From positions 7,688,001-7,752,000 of the forward strand of contig NC_013929.1 in the NCBI RefSeq assembly GCF_000091305.1: a stretch of DNA of 64,000 nt, read 5' to 3'. Below, one piece after another: positions 32,683 through 42,211 of the stretch (its first letter is position 1; each line of letters opens with the position of its first letter). The notes beneath the pieces were generated by a model. The model had not been told where the DNA came from. It did no database searches and saw nothing but the letters and a program-made list of their open reading frames with translations. The position numbers were made by a program, and so were the translations under genes. The DNA is from Streptomyces scabiei 87.22 (GTDB lineage Bacteria; Actinomycetota; Actinomycetes; Streptomycetales; Streptomycetaceae).

Positions 32683-32730
32683 GCCGGTGCCGACGCCTAC
32701 TTGGGCCTGTCGGCACCGGCTTTCTGCTTT
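32683..32730 (+). terminator. Terminator after whiA
   Basis: GCCGGTGCCGAC (32683–32694) and GTCGGCACCGGC (32709–32720) form a perfect 12-bp stem with a 14-nt loop, followed by TTTCTGCTTT, a clear Rho-independent terminator 25 bp after the stop codon of whiA. Confidence 0.9.
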
Positions 32731-32836
32731 CCGCGTGAATTATGTGATTGGCCTGTGTCGCCTCCTTGACTTGGCCCAGATCTGACATGAGCCTGGCGTC
32801 TGTTCGCTACTGGGGCGAATCACGCAAGGGGGGCTC

Positions 32837-35791
32837 ATGAGACGAAGAGCGAGATCGATCCTCGCTGCCGGCGCGCTCCTGCTGGGCGGTGGCGCGGGTC
32901 TCGCGCCGCTGGCCCAGGCTGCCGAGAACGACAGCTCCGACACCGACGAGGTCAAGGTCTTCCGGGCCGAGGTGACGAAGAAGCAGATACCGCTGCTGCT
33001 CGCCGCCGGGCAGGACGGCCACGAACTGAGCGAGCAGGCGCCGGAGAAGGGCACCGCGTCGGTCGAGGTCTACCTCACCGACAAGCAGGCGGACGCCCTG
33101 GAGGAGCAGGGCGTCAAGCTGAGGGAGCACCAGCTCACGCGGAAGGCGGAGGCGCGTGTGGACGCCGCCGCCGACGGGGTCTACCGCCCCTACGGCGGAG
33201 CCGGGAACATCAAGGAGGAGATCCTCCGCACCGGTCAGGAGAACCCCTCCCTGACCAAGGTGGTCTCCATCGGCAAGTCCCTCCAGGGGCAGGACATCCT
33301 CGCGGTCAAGCTGACCAAGGACGCGAAGAAGACCAAGGACGGCGCCAAGCCGTCCGTGCTGTACATGTCCAACCAGCACGCGCGCGAGTGGATCACTCCG
33401 GAGATGACCCGGCGCCTGCTGCACCACTACCTGGACAACTACAAGACGGACAAGCGGATCAAGAAGATCGTCGACTCCACCGAGCTGTGGTTCGTGATCT
33501 CCGCCAACCCCGACGGCTACGACTTCACCCACCGCGACGCCGCCAACCGCCAGTGGCGCAAGAACCTGCGGGACGTCAACGGAGACAACGCCATCACCGT
33601 CGGTGACGGTGTCGACCTCAACCGCAACTTCGCCTACAAGTGGGGCTACGACAACGAGGGCTCCTCCCCGTTCCCCACCAGTGAGACCTACCGCGGCGCC
33701 GTCCCCGGCTCGGAGCCCGAGACCAAGGCCCTGGACGCCTTCGAGAAGCGCATCGGCTTCGAGTACGGCATCAACTACCACTCGGCCGCCGAACTCATCC
33801 TCTACGGGGTCGGCTGGCAGGTGGCCACCCCCAGCCCGGACGACGTGCTCTACAAGTCGCTGGCCGGCACCCCGGAGAAGCCCGCGGTCCCCGGATACCA
33901 CCCCCAGCTCTCCTCCGAGCTGTACACCACCAACGGCGAGGCGGACGGCCACGCGGCCAACGTCAACGGCACGGCGATGTTCACCCCCGAGATGTCGACC
34001 TGCCAGACGGCGTCGAACATCGACCCGAACGACGCCTGGAAGCCCGAGGACTGCGCCTCCGTCTTCACGTTCCCGGACGACGAGAAGCTGATCCAGCAGG
34101 AGTTCGCGAAGAACATCCCGTTCGCGCTCTCCGTCGCCGAGTCCGCCGTCACGCCCGACCGTCCGAAGTCCTCGGTCGGCATCGACGCCCCCGACTTCAC
34201 CCCTGCCACGTTCGCCACGTCGTACTCGCGCGGCAAGAAGCAGGAGGTCTCCGTCGTCGCGCGCAGGTCGGTGACCGACAAGGAGCTGAACTACCGGATC
34301 AACGGCCGCGGCCGCACCTACGAGGAGAGGCTCAAGCCCTGGAAGGGCGGCGAGACCTACGGCGGCGAGGACAACCTCTGGTTCGACGAGTACCGGGCCC
34401 GGGTGCGTGAGGGCGAGCCCGGCGACAAGGTCGAGGTCTGGTTCACCGGTGAGACGAAGAAGGGCAAGCCCACCAGGAGCGAGCGCTTCACCTACACCGT
34501 GGCCGAACGCCCCAAGGGCGACATCCTCGTCGTCGCCGAGGAGGGCGCGACCGCGACCCAGACGCAGGCCTACGTCGACGCGCTGAAGGCCAACAACAAG
34601 AGGGCGCTCGTCTGGGACGTGGCGACCCAGGGCGCCCCCGACGCGCTCGGCGTACTGGAGCACTTCAAGACCGTCGTGCACTACACGGGCGCCGTCCGTC
34701 CGGGCGTCGCCACCCAGCTCGCGCTGCGCGCCTACCTCAACGAGGGCGGCAAGCTGATCGAGGCGGGCGAGAGCGCCGGCGGCTCCGTCGACCTCGGCGG
34801 GGGCACCCTGTCGAACGACTTCAGCCAGTACTACCTGGGCGCCTACACCCGCACCTCCCTGCCGAACGCCACCGCCTTCGCGGGCCTCGGCAAGCTGGGC
34901 GGCTTCAGCGGCAAGCTCGGCGACGCGCCCGGGAACCCGCTGAACACCGCCGGTTCCTTCGGGGGCACCTCGGACGCCCTGCCCGTGGAGACCTTCCCGC
35001 AGTTCAAGAGCGCCGGCGCGGGCCAGTACCCCGGAACCGTCAACCCGTACGGTCCGTACGAGGGCGCGTCGATGACGGCCGCCACGCACACCGACTACGC
35101 GTGGAACCGCCTGACCCGCACCATCGACCTCACCTCGGTGGCCGCGGCCGACAAGCCCACCCTGCGCACCCAGCTCCTGTGGAACACCGAGGAGGGCTAC
35201 GACCACGCTCTCCTCGAGGCGCACACGGTGGGGGCGGACGACTGGACGACGCTGCCGGAGGCCGGCGGCGCCACCTCCAGCGCCGTGCCCGTCGAGTGCG
35301 AGGCCGGGTACTTCATCCAGGGCCACCCGGCCCTGAAGCGGTACCTGACCCTGGGCTCCGGGGGCTGCACGCCCACCGGCACCAGCGGCGCCTGGAACAG
35401 CTTCACCGGGGCCTCGGACGGCTGGCAGAAGGTCGAGTTCGACCTCTCCGCCTACGCCGGCAAGAAGGTCGAGGTCTCGCTCAGCTACGTCACCGACCCC
35501 GGTTCCGGCGGTCGCGGCGTCCTCGCCGACAACGCCACCGTCGTCATCGGCGGCACGGCCGGCACGGTCGAGGGCTTCGAGACGTCGCTCGGCGCCTGGA
35601 GCACGCCCGGCCCGCCCGCGGGCAGCCCCGCCGTGGTGAAGGACTGGGGCCTGTCGGGTGAACTGTTCAAGACCTTCGGCGCGGTCACCACGGACGACAC
35701 CGTGCTGCTGGGCTTCGGTCTGGAGCAGGTCCCCGCGGCGGCCGACCGCAAGGCACTGCTCGGCAAGGCGCTGGCGGCCCTGAAGAACTGA
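32837..35791 (+). CDS. Secreted M14 zinc carboxypeptidase with C-terminal accessory domains
   Basis: 984-aa exported metallocarboxypeptidase. Signal peptide about 1–28 ending APLAQAA, a propeptide-like region to about 115, then the M14 domain: zinc ligands in SNQHAREWITPE (HxxE) and INYHSAAEL, substrate-binding DLNRNFAYKWG, and the catalytic Glu in MFTPEMS (about residue 385). From about 450 a beta-rich region follows, then a segment like a type 1 glutamine-amidotransferase fold (DILVVAEEGATATQTQAYV to about 700), and a jelly-roll/immune-inhibitor-like end (WQKVEFDLSAYAGKKVEVSLSYVTD). ATG 32837 follows AAGGGGGGCTC. Likely a growth-phase extracellular protease; it lies between the whiA and gap units. 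Confidence 0.92.
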   Translation: MRRRARSILAAGALLLGGGAGLAPLAQAAENDSSDTDEVKVFRAEVTKKQIPLLLAAGQDGHELSEQAPEKGTASVEVYLTDKQADALEEQGVKLREHQLTRKAEARVDAAADGVYRPYGGAGNIKEEILRTGQENPSLTKVVSIGKSLQGQDILAVKLTKDAKKTKDGAKPSVLYMSNQHAREWITPEMTRRLLHHYLDNYKTDKRIKKIVDSTELWFVISANPDGYDFTHRDAANRQWRKNLRDVNGDNAITVGDGVDLNRNFAYKWGYDNEGSSPFPTSETYRGAVPGSEPETKALDAFEKRIGFEYGINYHSAAELILYGVGWQVATPSPDDVLYKSLAGTPEKPAVPGYHPQLSSELYTTNGEADGHAANVNGTAMFTPEMSTCQTASNIDPNDAWKPEDCASVFTFPDDEKLIQQEFAKNIPFALSVAESAVTPDRPKSSVGIDAPDFTPATFATSYSRGKKQEVSVVARRSVTDKELNYRINGRGRTYEERLKPWKGGETYGGEDNLWFDEYRARVREGEPGDKVEVWFTGETKKGKPTRSERFTYTVAERPKGDILVVAEEGATATQTQAYVDALKANNKRALVWDVATQGAPDALGVLEHFKTVVHYTGAVRPGVATQLALRAYLNEGGKLIEAGESAGGSVDLGGGTLSNDFSQYYLGAYTRTSLPNATAFAGLGKLGGFSGKLGDAPGNPLNTAGSFGGTSDALPVETFPQFKSAGAGQYPGTVNPYGPYEGASMTAATHTDYAWNRLTRTIDLTSVAAADKPTLRTQLLWNTEEGYDHALLEAHTVGADDWTTLPEAGGATSSAVPVECEAGYFIQGHPALKRYLTLGSGGCTPTGTSGAWNSFTGASDGWQKVEFDLSAYAGKKVEVSLSYVTDPGSGGRGVLADNATVVIGGTAGTVEGFETSLGAWSTPGPPAGSPAVVKDWGLSGELFKTFGAVTTDDTVLLGFGLEQVPAAADRKALLGKALAALKN

Positions 35792-35828
35792 CCGCCGACT
35801 GCGCCGAACGGGTGGCGAAAGCCCTCGT

Positions 35829-35874
35829 GAGCGGCCCTCCGGACGTCTGGAATCAGATGATCGGGGGGCCGCTC
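35829..35874 (+). terminator. Terminator after carboxypeptidase gene
   Basis: GAGCGGCCCTCC (35829–35840) pairs with GGGGGGCCGCTC (35863–35874), followed by AAAAGG. One G·U-type position interrupts an otherwise continuous 12-bp stem. Confidence 0.75.
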
Positions 35875-35901
35875 AAAAGGTAATCACCTTGTAAAACCAG
35901 G

Positions 35902-35935
35902 GCGGTCCGTACCCCTACCGGCGAGTACGGACCGC
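35902..35935. promoter_or_regulatory. Inverted repeat upstream of gap
   Basis: GCGGTCCGTAC (35902–35912) and GTACGGACCGC (35925–35935) are a perfect 11-bp inverted repeat with a 12-nt spacer, about 125 bp before the gap start and just upstream of TATAGG near 35945. It may be an operator of the glycolytic gene or a second terminator; it lacks a T-tract. Confidence 0.5.
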
Positions 35936-36060
35936 ACCGGCATGTATAGGGCATCTCGATGTCACCCGACGGGCGCCGGGGAGGTAGGGTCGTAGGCGGT
36001 CGGGGACATCCCATACAGCTCGCCGGCACTGAGCCGGCGTACCAACGAGGAGATCGGTTC

Positions 36061-37071
<1,011 letters not shown>

Positions 37072-37100
37072 CCGACAGAGCAGGCACCTCGATGTGAAGT

Positions 37101-37140
37101 CAGGGCTCGGGCGGCGCAGGGACGCGCCGCCCGGGCCCTG
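37101..37140 (+). terminator. Hairpin between gap and pgk
   Basis: Arms 37101–37117 (CAGGGCTCGGGCGGCGC) and 37124–37140 pair over 17 positions with one T·G wobble and a 6-nt loop, 30 bp after the gap stop. Likely terminates or attenuates gap transcription ahead of pgk. Confidence 0.8.
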
Positions 37141-37206
37141 ACTCACGCAGGAAAAGGCCCTCCTACGATCACGAGCACCACCAGTCCTCCCCGGGAGCCC
37201 TCCTTC

Positions 37207-38418
37207 ATGAAGACGATCGACGAACTCCTCGCCGAGTCAGTCGCCGGCAAGCGGGTCTTCGTCCGCGCCGACCTCAACGTGCCGCTCGACGGCACCACCA
37301 TCACCGACGACGGCCGCATCCGCGCCGTGCTGCCCACGGTCAAGGCGCTTGCCGAGGCGGGCGCGCGTGTCGTCGTCGCCTCCCACCTGGGCCGCCCCAA
37401 GGGCGCCCCGGACCCCGCCTTCTCCCTCGCCCCGGCCGCCGCCCGCCTCGGTGAACTCCTCGGCACCGACGTGGCGTTCGCGACGGACACGGTCGGCGAC
37501 TCCGCCACGGCCGCGGTCGCGGCCCTGGGTGACGGCCAGGTCGCCGTCGTCGAGAACCTGCGCTTCAACGCCGGTGAGACGAGCAAGGACGACGCCGAGC
37601 GCGGCGCCTTCGCCGACCAGCTGGCCGCCCTCGCCGACGTGTACGTGGGCGACGGCTTCGGCGCCGTGCACCGCAAGCACGCCTCGGTCTTCGACCTCCC
37701 GGCCCGGCTGCCGCACTACGCCGGGTACCTGATCGCCACCGAGGTCGGCGTCCTGGGGAAGCTCACCGACGACGTCCGGCGCCCGTACGTGGTCGCGCTC
37801 GGCGGCGCCAAGGTCTCCGACAAGCTCGCGGTCATCGACCAGCTGCTCGGCAAGGCCGACCGCATTCTCATCGGCGGCGGCATGGCGTTCACCTTCCTCA
37901 AGGCCAAGGGGTACGAGGTCGGCAGCTCCCTCCTCCAGGAGGACCAGCTGGGCGCGGTCACCGAGTACCTGGAGCGCGCGGAGCGCACCGGCGTCGAGAT
38001 CGTCCTGCCCGTGGACGCCGTCGTCGCGCCCGCCTTCCCCGACCTGAAGACCAAGGCTCCGGCCGGCGCCACCGCCGTCGCCGCGGACGCCATGCCGGCC
38101 GGGCAGATGGGCCTGGACATCGGTCCGGAGTCCGCCACGCTGTACGCCTCGAAGATCGCCGACGCCGCCACCGTCTTCTGGAACGGCCCCATGGGCGTCT
38201 TCGAACACCCCGATTTCGCCGAGGGCACCAAGGCGGTCGCCCAGGCCCTCCTCGATTCCAAGGCCTTCACGGTCGTCGGCGGCGGCGACTCCGCCGCGGC
38301 CGTGCGCATCCTGGGCTTCGACGAGAACGCATTCGGCCACATCTCGACCGGTGGCGGCGCCTCCCTCGAATACCTCGAGGGCAAGACGCTCCCCGGCCTC
38401 GCCGCACTGGAGGACTGA
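37207..38418 (+). CDS. pgk: Phosphoglycerate kinase
   Basis: 403-aa PGK, transferring phosphate from 1,3-bisphosphoglycerate to ADP. The N-domain signature VFVRADLNVPLDG and ASHLGRPKG, the VENLRFN motif, and the C-domain nucleotide site with LGGAKVSDKL, GGGMAFTF and VVGGGDSAAAV are all intact. Start ATG 37207 follows GGGAGCCC. tpiA begins 6 bp after its stop, so the two are co-transcribed. Confidence 0.97.
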   Translation: MKTIDELLAESVAGKRVFVRADLNVPLDGTTITDDGRIRAVLPTVKALAEAGARVVVASHLGRPKGAPDPAFSLAPAAARLGELLGTDVAFATDTVGDSATAAVAALGDGQVAVVENLRFNAGETSKDDAERGAFADQLAALADVYVGDGFGAVHRKHASVFDLPARLPHYAGYLIATEVGVLGKLTDDVRRPYVVALGGAKVSDKLAVIDQLLGKADRILIGGGMAFTFLKAKGYEVGSSLLQEDQLGAVTEYLERAERTGVEIVLPVDAVVAPAFPDLKTKAPAGATAVAADAMPAGQMGLDIGPESATLYASKIADAATVFWNGPMGVFEHPDFAEGTKAVAQALLDSKAFTVVGGGDSAAAVRILGFDENAFGHISTGGGASLEYLEGKTLPGLAALED

Positions 38419-38424
38419 CCCTCA

Positions 38425-39318
38425 ATGAGCACGCGTACGCCCCTGATGGCGGGCAACTGGAAGATGAACCTCAACCACCTCGAGGCCATCGCGCACGTCC
38501 AGAAGCTCGCCTTCGCCCTCGCCGACAAGGACTACGAGGCGTGTGAGGTCGCGGTCCTGCCGCCCTTCACCGACCTGCGCTCGGTCCAGACCCTGGTCGA
38601 CGGCGACAAGCTCAAGATCAAGTACGGCGCCCAGGACCTCTCGGCCCACGACTCCGGCGCCTACACCGGCGAGATCTCCGGGCCGATGCTGGCCAAGCTC
38701 AAGTGCACGTTCGTGGCGATCGGCCACTCGGAGCGCCGTCAGTACCACGACGAGACCGACGAGATCGTCAACGCCAAGGTCAAGTCCGCCTACAAGCACG
38801 GCCTGACCCCGATCCTGTGCGTCGGCGAGGAGCTGGAGGTCCGCGAGGCGGGCAACCACGTCTCCCACACGCTCGCCCAGGTCGAGGGCGGCCTGAAGGA
38901 CGTCTCCGCCGAGCACGCCGAGACCGTCGTGGTCGCCTACGAGCCCGTCTGGGCCATCGGCACCGGCAAGGTCTGCGGCGCCGAGGACGCCCAGGAGGTG
39001 TGCGCGGCCATCCGCGCCAAGCTCGCCGAGCTGTACGGTCAGGAGCTGGCCGACAAGGTCCGCATCCAGTACGGCGGCTCGGTCAAGGCCGGCAACGTCG
39101 CCGAGATCATGGCCCAGGCCGACATCGACGGCGCCCTCGTCGGCGAGCTGTACGGTCAGGAGCTGGCCGACAAGGTCCGCATCCAGTACGGCGGCTCGGT
39201 CAAGGCCGGCAACGTCGCCGAGATCATGGCCCAGGCCGACATCGACGGCGCCCTCGTCGGCGGTGCCTCGCTGGACGCCGACGAGTTCGTCAAGATCGTG
39301 CGCTTCCGCGACCAGTGA
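38425..39318 (+). CDS. tpiA: Triosephosphate isomerase with internal 39-residue duplication
   Basis: TIM interconverting dihydroxyacetone phosphate and glyceraldehyde-3-phosphate. Catalytic residues are intact: Lys in AGNWKMN, His in IGHSERR, Glu in AYEPVWAIGTGK. The protein is 297 aa against the usual 258 or so because residues from ELYGQELAD to DGALVG are repeated exactly. The repeated unit contains the phosphate-binding GGSV loop and strand 7–8 region; only the second copy ends with the complete GALVGGASL loop. The nucleotide repeat is also exact (39028–39144 and 39145–39261), so it is recent or an assembly artefact. If real, the barrel must accommodate an extra beta-alpha unit, and activity is uncertain. 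Confidence 0.95.
   Translation: MSTRTPLMAGNWKMNLNHLEAIAHVQKLAFALADKDYEACEVAVLPPFTDLRSVQTLVDGDKLKIKYGAQDLSAHDSGAYTGEISGPMLAKLKCTFVAIGHSERRQYHDETDEIVNAKVKSAYKHGLTPILCVGEELEVREAGNHVSHTLAQVEGGLKDVSAEHAETVVVAYEPVWAIGTGKVCGAEDAQEVCAAIRAKLAELYGQELADKVRIQYGGSVKAGNVAEIMAQADIDGALVGELYGQELADKVRIQYGGSVKAGNVAEIMAQADIDGALVGGASLDADEFVKIVRFRDQ
39028..39261 (+). repeat. Exact 117-bp in-frame tandem duplication inside tpiA
   Basis: Two identical 117-bp units, 39028–39144 and 39145–39261, each encoding 39 residues. One matching base on each side gives minimal microhomology at the junction. No other repeat of this kind is seen in the surrounding core genes. Confidence 0.97.
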
Positions 39319-39349
39319 GTAGGCCCTGACGGCGTAACGTCGTACTCTT

Positions 39350-39379
39350 GCGGGGACCGGCCACGCGGCCGGTCCCCGC
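39350..39379 (+). terminator. Terminator after tpiA
   Basis: GCGGGGACCGGCC (39350–39362), loop ACGC, GGCCGGTCCCCGC (39367–39379): a perfect 13-bp stem with a 4-nt loop, 32 bp after the tpiA stop and 33 bp before secG. It may attenuate secG. Confidence 0.82.
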
Positions 39380-39412
39380 AGTCCATCAGAATCCGAGGAA
39401 GTTGGTCCAGCC

Positions 39413-39649
39413 GTGGTTATGGGGTTCTCGATCGCCCTGATCGTCTTCAGCCTGCTGATGATGCTGCTGGTGCTGATGCACAAGGGCAAGGGCGGCGGCC
39501 TCTCCGACATGTTCGGTGGCGGTATGCAGTCCTCCGTCGGCGGCTCCTCGGTCGCCGAGCGCAACCTCGACCGGATCACCGTCGTGGTCGGTCTGCTGTG
39601 GTTCGCGTGCATCGTCGTCCTCGGCATCCTGATGAAGGTCAACAACTGA
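39413..39649 (+). CDS. secG: Preprotein translocase subunit SecG
   Basis: 78-aa (GTG 39413) or 76-aa (ATG 39419) SecG, the accessory SecYEG subunit. It has two transmembrane helices, about 5–20 (FSIALIVFSLLMMLLVLM) and 53–72 (ITVVVGLLWFACIVVLGIL), separated by the conserved cytoplasmic GKGGGLSDMFGGG. GAGGAA at 39394–39399 is the likely ribosome site. Location directly after tpiA is the usual actinobacterial arrangement. Confidence 0.94.
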   Translation: MVMGFSIALIVFSLLMMLLVLMHKGKGGGLSDMFGGGMQSSVGGSSVAERNLDRITVVVGLLWFACIVVLGILMKVNN

Positions 39650-39703
39650 CCGTCAGGCCGAGCCGGTGAGACAACGCGTCACGGACGCACCAATCCGCAC
39701 GTA

Positions 39704-39752
39704 AAGCCCCATGACGGGTACGCGACTTCGAACGCGGCCTATCATGGGGCTT
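39704..39752. terminator. Inverted repeat after secG
   Basis: AAGCCCCATGA (39704–39714) and TCATGGGGCTT (39742–39752) form a perfect 11-bp stem with a 27-nt loop that can pair further. Likely the secG terminator. Confidence 0.65.
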
Positions 39753-39877
39753 GCGTCTGTGTGCGGGATGTAACTCCCATCACTGGACGCGCGTTGGGCC
39801 TTACGTAGACTGTGGCGCTCGCAGCGAAGCGAAACGCCGACTCGCTTCGTCGCACCATCACGCAGGGAGTTACGACC

Positions 39878-40213
39878 GTGGCAAGTGGCAACGCGATCCG
39901 AGGAAGCCGGGTCGGGGCGGGGCCGATGGGCGAAGCCGAGCGCGGCGAGTCCGCACCCCGGCTGCGCATCTCCTTCTGGTGCTCCAACGGACACGAGACC
40001 CAGCCGAGCTTCGCCAGCGACGCACAGGTCCCCGACACCTGGGACTGCCCGCGTTGCGGCTTCCCGGCCGGACAGGACCGGGACAACCCCCCGGCCCCAC
40101 CCCGCACCGAGCCCTACAAGACGCACCTCGCCTATGTGCGGGAGCGCCGCAGCGACGCGGACGGCGAGGCGATCCTCGCCGAGGCGCTCGCCAAACTGCG
40201 GGGCGAGATCTAG
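39878..40213 (+). CDS. RbpA-family RNA polymerase-binding protein
   Basis: 111-aa actinobacterial protein of the RbpA family, which binds RNA polymerase and sigma factors and stabilises the open complex. It has an N-terminal tail beginning VASGNAIRGSRVGAG, a zinc-ribbon core (FWCSNGHETQP ... WDCPRCGFP) and the sigma-interacting C-terminal helix region EPYKTHLAYVRERR. S. coelicolor has more than one RbpA-like protein; this copy, with CPRCG and 111 aa, is probably the shorter paralogue. GTG 39878 is preceded by GGGAG (8-nt spacing). An 8-bp CGAAGCGA/TCGCTTCG inverted repeat lies in its leader near 39830–39850. Confidence 0.85.
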   Translation: MASGNAIRGSRVGAGPMGEAERGESAPRLRISFWCSNGHETQPSFASDAQVPDTWDCPRCGFPAGQDRDNPPAPPRTEPYKTHLAYVRERRSDADGEAILAEALAKLRGEI

Positions 40214-40222
40214 AAGTCGACA

Positions 40223-40251
40223 CCGGCCGGGCACCCTGGGTGCCCGGCCGG
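40223..40251 (+). terminator. Terminator after the RbpA-family gene
   Basis: CCGGCCGGGCACC, loop CTG, GGTGCCCGGCCGG: a perfect 13-bp stem 10 bp after the stop codon. Confidence 0.88.
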
Positions 40252-40476
40252 AGCTGTTCCGGGGCGGTCTCCCGTCGCGGGCCGCCCGGGCGTGTCGCCT
40301 CGGCCTTCCCGTTCCGTCCCGCGCCGCGCTGACACGGGCGCCCGGGACGGACGTATCTGTTGTTGCCCCGGACGACCGCGGGACGACGGCTCGTGTTCCG
40401 CTGTGATCAATTAGGTTGGGACCGGCAGCGGGGCAAGGTACGCAGGACCAGGTAGGAAAGAAGGCTGAAGTCCGAG

Positions 40477-42129
40477 ATGAACGCAGAAAGCCGTACCAGG
40501 CTCGACCAGACGCCCGCATGGACCGCGCTGGCCGAGCACCGGGAGCAGCAGGGTGAGGTCCAGCTGCGCGAGCTGTTCGCGGCGGACCCCGGGCGCGGCG
40601 CCGGGTACACGCTGGAGGTCGGTGATCTGCACGTCGACTACTCCAAGCATCTGGTCACCGACGAGACGCTGCGGCTGCTGCGCGAGCTGGCCGCCGCGAC
40701 CGACGTGTTCGGGCTGCGGGACGCCATGTTCCGCGGCGAGAAGATCAACACCACCGAGGACCGCGCCGTCCTGCACACCGCGCTGCGCGCCCCGCGCGAC
40801 GCGGTGATCGAGGTCGACGGCGAGAACGTGGTGCCAGCCGTGCACGCCGTCCTCGACCGGATGAGTGGCTTCGCCGAGCGCATCCGGTCCGGGGAGTGGA
40901 CCGGCCACACCGGGCGGCGCATCAAGAACATCGTCAACATCGGCATCGGCGGCTCCGACCTGGGCCCGGCGATGGCGTACGAGGTGCTGCGCTCCTACAC
41001 CGACCGCGACCTGACGGTCCGCTTCGTGTCCAACGTGGACGGCGCCGACCTGCACGAGGCGGTGCGCGACCTGGACGCGGCGGAGACGCTCTTCGTCATC
41101 GCCTCCAAGACGTTCACCACGATCGAGACGATCACCAACGCGACCTCCGCGCGCGAGTGGCTGCTCGGCGAACTGAAGGCCGGCTCCGACGCCGTCGCCA
41201 AGCACTTCGTCGCCCTGTCGACGAACGCGGGGAAGGTGTCGGACTTCGGAATCGACACGGACAACATGTTCGAGTTCTGGGACTGGGTCGGCGGACGCTA
41301 CTCCTACGACTCGGCGATCGGGCTGTCCCTGATGATCGCGATCGGCCCGGACCGCTTCCGGGAGATGCTCGACGGGTTCCATCTCGTCGACGAGCACTTC
41401 CGGACGGCACCCGCCGAGTCCAACGTGCCGCTGCTCCTCGGCCTGCTGGGCATCTGGTACGGCAACTTCCACGACGCCCAGTCCCACGCGGTGCTGCCGT
41501 ACAGCCACTACCTGTCCAAGTTCACGGCCTACCTGCAGCAGCTGGACATGGAGTCCAACGGCAAGTACGTGGGCCGCGACGGCGAGCCGGTGACGTGGCA
41601 GACCGGGCCGGTGGTGTGGGGCACGCCGGGGACGAACGGGCAACACGCCTACTACCAGCTGATCCACCAGGGCACGAAGCTGATCCCGGCGGACTTCATC
41701 GGCTTCGCCGAGCCGGTCGCCGAACTGAGCGACCCGCTGAAGGCGCAGCACGACCTGCTCATGGCCAACTTCTTCGCCCAGACCCAGGCGCTGGCCTTCG
41801 GCAAGACGCCGGACGAGGTCCGCGCGGAGGGCGTGCCGGACGAGCTGGTGCCGCACAAGACGTTCCGCGGCAACCACCCGACGACCACGATCCTGGCGAA
41901 GGAGCTGACCCCGTCGGTCCTCGGCCAGCTGATCGCGCTGTACGAGCACAAGGTGTTCGTCCAGGGTGCCGTCTGGAACATCGACTCCTTCGACCAGTGG
42001 GGCGTCGAGCTGGGCAAGGTCCTCGCCAAGCGCGTGGAGCCGGCGCTGACGGAAGGGGCGCAGGTGCCGGGCCTGGACACGTCCACACAGGCGCTGGTCG
42101 CCACCTACCGGGCGCTGCGCGGACGGTAG
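40477..42129 (+). CDS. pgi: Glucose-6-phosphate isomerase
   Basis: 550-aa PGI interconverting glucose-6-phosphate and fructose-6-phosphate. Signatures: NIVNIGIGGSDLGPAMAYE (sugar-phosphate loop), FVIASKTFTTIET, FEFWDWVGGRYS, GTPGTNGQHAYYQLIHQGT with catalytic residues, and FDQWGVELGK near the C-terminus. ATG 40477 follows GTAGGAAAGAAGG. It is the last core gene before the accessory cluster, with which it is convergent. Confidence 0.97.
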   Translation: MNAESRTRLDQTPAWTALAEHREQQGEVQLRELFAADPGRGAGYTLEVGDLHVDYSKHLVTDETLRLLRELAAATDVFGLRDAMFRGEKINTTEDRAVLHTALRAPRDAVIEVDGENVVPAVHAVLDRMSGFAERIRSGEWTGHTGRRIKNIVNIGIGGSDLGPAMAYEVLRSYTDRDLTVRFVSNVDGADLHEAVRDLDAAETLFVIASKTFTTIETITNATSAREWLLGELKAGSDAVAKHFVALSTNAGKVSDFGIDTDNMFEFWDWVGGRYSYDSAIGLSLMIAIGPDRFREMLDGFHLVDEHFRTAPAESNVPLLLGLLGIWYGNFHDAQSHAVLPYSHYLSKFTAYLQQLDMESNGKYVGRDGEPVTWQTGPVVWGTPGTNGQHAYYQLIHQGTKLIPADFIGFAEPVAELSDPLKAQHDLLMANFFAQTQALAFGKTPDEVRAEGVPDELVPHKTFRGNHPTTTILAKELTPSVLGQLIALYEHKVFVQGAVWNIDSFDQWGVELGKVLAKRVEPALTEGAQVPGLDTSTQALVATYRALRGR

Positions 42130-42137
42130 CCGTACCC

Positions 42138-42182
42138 GGGGCGGGGAAGCGGGCGGCCGCGCGACGTCCACTTCCCCGCCCC
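42138..42182. terminator. Convergent terminator between pgi and the biosynthetic cluster
   Basis: GGGGCGGGGAAG (42138–42149) and CTTCCCCGCCCC (42171–42182) form a perfect 12-bp stem in the 82-bp gap between pgi and the FabG-like gene. Confidence 0.8.
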
Positions 42183-42211
42183 CTCCAGTGGCGGGCCGGC
42201 CCCGCCGGGTC

